Shown: in pieces, positions 32,991-37,356 of the stretch
Layout: every line of letters starts with the position of its first letter
Position numbering within the stretch: position 1 is the first letter of the stretch
NCBI GenBank assembly: GCA_964585305.1
Contig: CAZPDM010000036.1
Span: 1 to 37,356 of the forward strand
Direction: 5' to 3'
Length of the DNA: 37,356 bases
From: CAZPDM01 sp964585305
GTDB lineage: Bacteria > Planctomycetota > Uabimicrobiia > Uabimicrobiales > JABWCH01
The notes under the pieces: generated by a model
The model's database searches: none
What the model saw: the letters and a program-made list of their open reading frames with translations, nothing else
Told to the model about the DNA's origin: nothing
Position numbers and translations under genes: made by a program

Positions 32991-35684
32991 ATGTTTACTA
33001 AACTTCAAAAGTATCACAAGGCATTTCTATATTTTGTTACAGCACTTATTGCAGTATCCTTTGGTATGGGAGGGGTTATTTTCGCACTACTCGATCCTTC
33101 CAACCGTCAAATTGTTGGGTCATTTAGTAAAGGGAATGTTGAAATTAGCAAACGCGAATTCAACACCTCTTGGGAAAATTGGCAACAATTTTTTGAACTT
33201 GCAAAAGTTTTAAGCTATAAATCGCTTAAGATTCAACAAATCAGAAAAGATGCTAACCCTGAAGAATATCGCCAGCTTTTATATGCTAAAAATCCTATTT
33301 GGGATGCGATATATTCGTTACGAGAAGATGTTGCCAAACTGGATCAAAAATATAATGAACAAATTGGTGATCCGAACATTTGGAAATGGATAGCACGCGG
33401 ATATATTGACCCTATGAGAATTGAAGCTGCGTTTTATCAAGAACTTTCTGAACAAGAACGAGCAGATGCTCAACGTAAATTAGTACGCTCGGATGCATGG
33501 ACTTTACTCATGCTTTTACAAAAATCGAAAGATTTAGGAATTGTTGTAAGTGATGATGAAGTAAAAGAATTCATTGCTAACACAAGAAAAAGCTATCCAG
33601 GTGGGCCACAAGTTTTTGCAGAACGTTTAGCAAATTTAAAAGTAACTGCAGTTGCATTAGAAGAAACAGTAAAAAATACGCTTAGTATTCTAAAATATCT
33701 TAATGCTCGAACTGCTAATATTAAAGTTTCTACTGAAAGCATTTATAAACAATATGCTGAATGGAATACACAATATAGTTTCCAATGGCTAAATATTTCC
33801 TACAAAAATTTCTTAGTCCAAAATGATGCAGACTATCTAAAAGAACGTTTGGCCTTTTACGATGAAATGAATAAAAAGAATCCAAACTATTTCAAAATTC
33901 CTGCAGTAGCAACTTTTGATTACGTAGGACTTTCTGCTAAATCTCTAGAAATCCAAGTCCAAATTTCTGAGGACGAAATAAATAAAGAATTCTACACTAA
34001 ACATAAAGATGATGATTTAGATGAAACAAATCCTAAAGTAGCCCAAAAAGTTCAAGAAGAAAAGAAAGAAATTGAAAGAAAATTGCGTACAGAAAGAGCT
34101 AATACAAAAGCATTAAATATGGTACGCGATGTTCAAGAAAAAATTGTAAATTTAGGTGAATCGGCTGCTTTAGAAATGATTGCGGCAAATTGTAACTTAG
34201 AATATAAAAACTGGCAGGACGTATCCGAAGATCAATTTAGCAAACAAGCCGAATTTCAAGGTCAAACAAAAGATATGGTTTATTTAACACTAAAGCCTGG
34301 CCAAATTTCTGCTGTTATAGATGCTAATGATTCCGAGGAATATAAAAAATATTTTTTCCTTCGTTTAAATAAACGTGTAGAATCTTCTTTACCTACAAAA
34401 GAAGAATTAGAAAAAAATGAATTGTTATTCTTAGAACGATTCTATATAAATGAAATCAATAAATTTAAAACTAATGAAACCTATAATATAGGCTATGTAA
34501 TAGCTGACTATGAAACCATTGCAAAAAATCTGATCGTTACAAATAAAGAGAAAATGGATTTCTATGAAAAATACAAAGGTCAACTTTATACAGTAGAAAT
34601 TAAAAATGAAACTGGTAAAGTTGAAACCACATATCGTAAATTTGAAGAAGTTGAAAGCGATATTACACCTAAATTACAACGTTTATTAGCTATTCAAGAG
34701 TTACAAAAACTTCATGAAATTCATCGTTTCTGCAAAGAAAAAGGCAAGGATTTCCAATTAGAAACAGCAGTCAAAGAAATTGCTCAACAAATTATGCTAG
34801 TTCCAGAAAGCATTCGATATATTGAATCAACTGCTAAAAATTTAGAAGAAGTTCAACGTTCTAATCCTGCTGGGGATGATGAAATTTTCCGTTTGGTAGA
34901 AGATGGAAACTTATCAGATGTAAAAAATACCGAACAAGGAAAATACTTCTATAAAGTATTAGTACACGAAAAGAATGAAAATCAGGAATTTGCAAAAATT
35001 CGTGAGCAAGTTAAAGAAACCTTTTTAAAAACTCGTGCAATGAAAGTTGCAGAAGGTGCTCTTAAAGAATGGCATGAACTTTATCAACAACAATATCAAG
35101 ATATTCGTACTGAAATTGAACAAAATTACGATCAAAAAATTAAAGTACTTTGGCAAGCTCGTGATTCTGCAAATGAATCTGATAAACAAAAAATTACTGC
35201 ACAAAGCGATCTTCTTGCACAAGAAAAAAAGGCACGGCTTGAAAGCGTCAGCAATGATTTGTTTAAAACATTAGCCGTTCAAAAAGGTGTATCTATTACA
35301 ACTTCCAACTTCCTTACCGAAGAAGAAATGTATAGAGCCAAAGAATTCCGCGCACTTTCTAATAATTTTGGCCAATTGACCGCTTTAGAAGTTGGTGGCA
35401 TTACTAACCCAATCGTATCAGAATCAGCTGGAGAATTATTTTTAGCACAACTTATTGCAAAGAAACTTCCAATACTTTCAGAAATTCCAGAATCAGATAT
35501 AACTCGCATTCGTAATATGATGTGGCAACGTAATTATCAATCTCATTTAATGGGATTCCTTACTCATAAAACTCTTGCAGAAGAGATGGGTTTCAAAGAT
35601 CATGAGTATATAGATAATGAAGATGTTGATCACGAAACTCCATCAAATCTTCCTATGCCAATTTCAGAAGACATTGGAGACTAA
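32991..35684 (+). CDS. PpiD/SurA-like membrane-anchored periplasmic chaperone
   Basis: The 897-residue protein has a short cytoplasmic head, one membrane helix (about 12-34) and a long helical periplasmic part rich in Glu, Lys and Gln. Its start (YHKAFLYFVTALIAVSFGMGGVIF) and the SurA_N-like region resemble PpiD, as do repeated segments such as ISEDEINKEFYTKHKDD. A clear catalytic parvulin domain is not obvious, so it may be a chaperone without isomerase activity. It is longer than E. coli PpiD (623). AAGGGG nine bases before the ATG is a strong ribosome site. It is cotranscribed with rnfDG and followed by tandem hairpins. Confidence 0.7.
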   Translation: MFTKLQKYHKAFLYFVTALIAVSFGMGGVIFALLDPSNRQIVGSFSKGNVEISKREFNTSWENWQQFFELAKVLSYKSLKIQQIRKDANPEEYRQLLYAKNPIWDAIYSLREDVAKLDQKYNEQIGDPNIWKWIARGYIDPMRIEAAFYQELSEQERADAQRKLVRSDAWTLLMLLQKSKDLGIVVSDDEVKEFIANTRKSYPGGPQVFAERLANLKVTAVALEETVKNTLSILKYLNARTANIKVSTESIYKQYAEWNTQYSFQWLNISYKNFLVQNDADYLKERLAFYDEMNKKNPNYFKIPAVATFDYVGLSAKSLEIQVQISEDEINKEFYTKHKDDDLDETNPKVAQKVQEEKKEIERKLRTERANTKALNMVRDVQEKIVNLGESAALEMIAANCNLEYKNWQDVSEDQFSKQAEFQGQTKDMVYLTLKPGQISAVIDANDSEEYKKYFFLRLNKRVESSLPTKEELEKNELLFLERFYINEINKFKTNETYNIGYVIADYETIAKNLIVTNKEKMDFYEKYKGQLYTVEIKNETGKVETTYRKFEEVESDITPKLQRLLAIQELQKLHEIHRFCKEKGKDFQLETAVKEIAQQIMLVPESIRYIESTAKNLEEVQRSNPAGDDEIFRLVEDGNLSDVKNTEQGKYFYKVLVHEKNENQEFAKIREQVKETFLKTRAMKVAEGALKEWHELYQQQYQDIRTEIEQNYDQKIKVLWQARDSANESDKQKITAQSDLLAQEKKARLESVSNDLFKTLAVQKGVSITTSNFLTEEEMYRAKEFRALSNNFGQLTALEVGGITNPIVSESAGELFLAQLIAKKLPILSEIPESDITRIRNMMWQRNYQSHLMGFLTHKTLAEEMGFKDHEYIDNEDVDHETPSNLPMPISEDIGD

Positions 35685-35696
35685 TCATGACACAAT

Positions 35697-35724
35697 TTCA
35701 GTTGTTGATTCTCTAACAACTGAA
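35697..35724 (+). terminator. First of two tandem hairpins after the PpiD-like gene
   Basis: A perfect 10-bp stem (TTCAGTTGTT and AACAACTGAA) with an 8-base loop lies 13 bases past the stop. No T run follows, so it may stabilise the 3' end or support the next terminator. Confidence 0.5.
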
Positions 35725-35730
35725 GTTTAA

Positions 35731-35769
35731 ACACATAAAACCACGTCCTTTTTGACGTGGTTTTTGTGT
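35731..35769 (+). terminator. Rho-independent terminator of the rnf/ppiD-like operon
   Basis: AAAACCACGTC (35737-35747) pairs with GACGTGGTTTT (35754-35764), extended by ACACA/TGTGT past one bulged base, and includes a T run. Confidence 0.85.
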
Positions 35770-35816
35770 AAAATTCTTCTGTTTTCTTTTTTTTCTTCCT
35801 TTATAGGCGAAAAAAT

Positions 35817-36593
35817 ATGATCAACGACTTTAGCCCAGAAGAAAAATTATTTTGCAAGCTCGCTATTAAGTATGGTATATTAACAAAACCACAAATAAAA
35901 GAATGCTTGCGAGTAAAAAAGATAGAACGAAATCCAAAACCTCTTGCGGTTTTTCTTATTGAAAAAGGCTATCTTACTGATACTAAACTTGATGAAATTA
36001 TGACTATCCATGAAAAAAATTTAGAAGCCTTTTTGGCAAGAGGATATCAATACCAATGTAGCAAGGATTATGAAAAAGCAATTCTCGATTTTACACGAGT
36101 TTTGAAAAGCAACCCCTATCATATCGAAGCCTTTTTAAATCGTGGAAATGCCTATCTTAGTTTGAAACAGTATGAAAATGCTATCCATGATTTTACAACT
36201 GCTATTGAATTAGATCCAACTAATGAGATTGCTTATTCTAATCGTGGAGTTACATATAGTCACATTGGTGAAATTGAGAAAGCAATTGCAGATTTAAATA
36301 AAGCTATAGAGCTTAAACCTAGATATGCAAAAGCATATTACAGCCGTGGAGTTGCATACCATGCTAATCGTCAATATGATAAAGCCATAGAAGATTATAA
36401 CCGTGCAATTGAAATTGAACCTCGTATGGCAGATGCTTATAATAATCGCGGTGTTATTTATACTTTATTTAAAAAGTACGATCAAGCTATTGCTGATTGG
36501 GAAATGGCTTTAAATATTGATCCTAATTTTACTTCAGTTAAACTTAATTTGCAAATGCTTAAACGTCGCCGAGAGACGATGCAAACAAAGTGA
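35817..36593 (+). CDS. TPR protein with MshEN-like N-terminal domain
   Basis: The 258-residue protein has a helical head (about 1-65) with LTKPQIKECLRV and LIEKGYLTDTKLDEIM, like the small MshEN/DUF-type heads found on signalling and secretion proteins. About five tetratricopeptide repeats follow (about 72-245), e.g. AFLNRGNAYLSLKQYENAIH, AYSNRGVTYSHIGEIEKAIA and AYNNRGVIYTLFKKYDQAIA. It is a protein-binding scaffold; its partner is unknown. There is no signal peptide. The stop is followed by a terminator shared with the convergent GAF gene. Confidence 0.9.
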   Translation: MINDFSPEEKLFCKLAIKYGILTKPQIKECLRVKKIERNPKPLAVFLIEKGYLTDTKLDEIMTIHEKNLEAFLARGYQYQCSKDYEKAILDFTRVLKSNPYHIEAFLNRGNAYLSLKQYENAIHDFTTAIELDPTNEIAYSNRGVTYSHIGEIEKAIADLNKAIELKPRYAKAYYSRGVAYHANRQYDKAIEDYNRAIEIEPRMADAYNNRGVIYTLFKKYDQAIADWEMALNIDPNFTSVKLNLQMLKRRRETMQTK

Positions 36594-36600
36594 TTTTATG

Positions 36601-36633
36601 AAAAAAATTAGGCACGCTTTTTATGCGTGCCTA
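36601..36633. terminator. Terminator between convergent TPR and GAF genes
   Basis: TAGGCACGC (36609-36617) pairs with GCGTGCCTA (36625-36633). Seven A residues at 36601-36607 become the T run on the minus strand, so it is strongest for the GAF gene. Confidence 0.85.
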
Positions 36634-36645
36634 TTCTAAGTTTTT

Positions 36646-37341
36646 CTATTTATCGCAAAAATCTGGATATAGTTGTTTTTGACATTTTTCACAAATGTCA
36701 TGGCTAAATTCTGCTTCCGGATGTTTTATAAGATAGTTTTCTACTGAAATCCAATTCCCATCTTTATCTCTTAAACTTTTGCAATTTGCACAAATCGGAA
36801 TAATACCTCTGAATGTTTGTAATTCCATGAGATAGTCATTGAGCTTTTTATTTTTATCACCAAGTATTTGATTTATAAAAATTATTGAAAGATGGGACTC
36901 AATTACGCTTTTTAGTTTTGTCATCAATTTTTCTGCTATCTCTGAATATTCATTAGGCTTATTATCTAAAATGCAGATAGTTCCAAAAACATTTTGATTT
37001 GGGAATAAAATCGGAAAACCTAAATAAGAAATCATATTGAGCTTAATATCAGGATTGTTTTTCCAACTTTCATCAACCAAAGCATTAGGAATAAGCAATT
37101 TTTCCTTACTTTTGATAACTTTTTCACAATACAGACCAGATTCTAATAAAATTTCTTTTTGTCCCAATCGATAGGGATTTTTCTGGTTATCACTTGAAAC
37201 AAAAACTTCAATATACGGGTCTTGAATTCGCATAATCAGAGCAGCAGGAATATTTAGCATATTGGATAAAATATCAAGAATATCTTGCCAATCTTTTAAA
37301 ATTTCTGAAGGAATTTCAATATCAATTTTTTTTGTTATCAT
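36646..37341 (-). CDS. GAF-domain sensor-like protein with Cys-motif tail
   Basis: From the ATG at 37341 the protein has 231 residues. A GAF domain covers about 10-155 (SGLYCEKVIKSKEKLLIPNA, YLGFPILFPNQNVFGTICIL). A short helix leads to a C-terminal module with GIIPICANCKSLRD, a Trp, FSHDICEKCQ and LYPDF. Four cysteines in two CxxC pairs suggest a metal site. This tail often ends PAS or GAF sensor proteins and response regulators. No kinase or output domain is present, so it may work through a partner. GGAG lies nine bases before the ATG; the gene is complete although it reaches close to the window end. Confidence 0.82.
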   Translation of the reverse strand: MITKKIDIEIPSEILKDWQDILDILSNMLNIPAALIMRIQDPYIEVFVSSDNQKNPYRLGQKEILLESGLYCEKVIKSKEKLLIPNALVDESWKNNPDIKLNMISYLGFPILFPNQNVFGTICILDNKPNEYSEIAEKLMTKLKSVIESHLSIIFINQILGDKNKKLNDYLMELQTFRGIIPICANCKSLRDKDGNWISVENYLIKHPEAEFSHDICEKCQKQLYPDFCDK

Positions 37342-37356
37342 AAATATTTTCTCCAA

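Noticed and set aside
35687..35716. Nine-codon frame directly after the PpiD-like stop
   Set aside because: It overlaps the first tandem hairpin and has no ribosome site; more likely chance in a terminator region.

Overview
This is an AT-rich stretch of bacterial chromosome from a Gram-negative-type (two-membrane) organism. It encodes lipoproteins, an RND efflux pump with a periplasmic adaptor, an Rnf complex and two periplasmic folding factors. Its lineage cannot be fixed from the sequence alone. HEAT-repeat proteins, a GAF-fused GspE/PilB ATPase, TPR proteins with a MshEN-like head and a vault-like SPFH protein would fit a low-GC member of the Planctomycetota or wider PVC group, but this is a weak inference. 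The density is about one gene per 1.3 kb. I found no tRNA, rRNA, CRISPR array, prophage or intact transposon.

Layout. 1-820: intergenic hairpins, a 55-codon remnant resembling the DNA-binding head of an IS607-type recombinase, and a 39-residue Lys-rich small protein. 821-8224 (minus): a PEP-synthase-like ATP-grasp protein with receiver-like domains, murQ, cysK, a uracil-DNA-glycosylase-superfamily protein, a lipoprotein and a membrane-anchored VWA protein. 8280-8343: two good promoters that face each other and overlap. 8373-10130 (plus): a 53-residue membrane protein and a double ABC ATPase. 10175-18270 (minus): a secreted trehalase of the fungal 'neutral' type, a GAF-MshEN-GspE ATPase, a MazG-like protein, an HlyD-like membrane protein with a long cytoplasmic tail, and a HEAT-repeat protein. 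18360-22849 (minus): an RND efflux pump and its adaptor, with a strong promoter and direct repeats upstream. 23174-27272 (minus): a coiled-coil protein, a membrane endo/exonuclease/phosphatase-fold protein and a vault-shoulder-like SPFH protein as one operon, then a glycosyltransferase after a terminator. 27443-28543 (minus): a HEAT-repeat lipoprotein. 28724-35684 (plus): a parvulin-type foldase, rnfC, rnfD, rnfG and a PpiD-like membrane chaperone. 35817-36593 (plus): a TPR protein. 36646-37341 (minus): a GAF sensor-like protein.

How the genes may work together. MurQ recovers cell-wall MurNAc-6-phosphate, CysK makes cysteine, trehalase splits trehalose in the periplasm, and Rnf couples ferredoxin/NAD redox to ion pumping. 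Only rnfC, rnfD and rnfG are here, so rnfA, rnfB and rnfE must lie elsewhere if the complex is functional. The most unusual items are the fungal-like secreted trehalase with its calcium-loop motif, the vault-like SPFH operon, the face-to-face promoters at 8.3 kb, and small genes at 306, 566 and 8373. Several starts are moved downstream of the longest reading frame because a clear Shine-Dalgarno or an intervening terminator supports an internal ATG.
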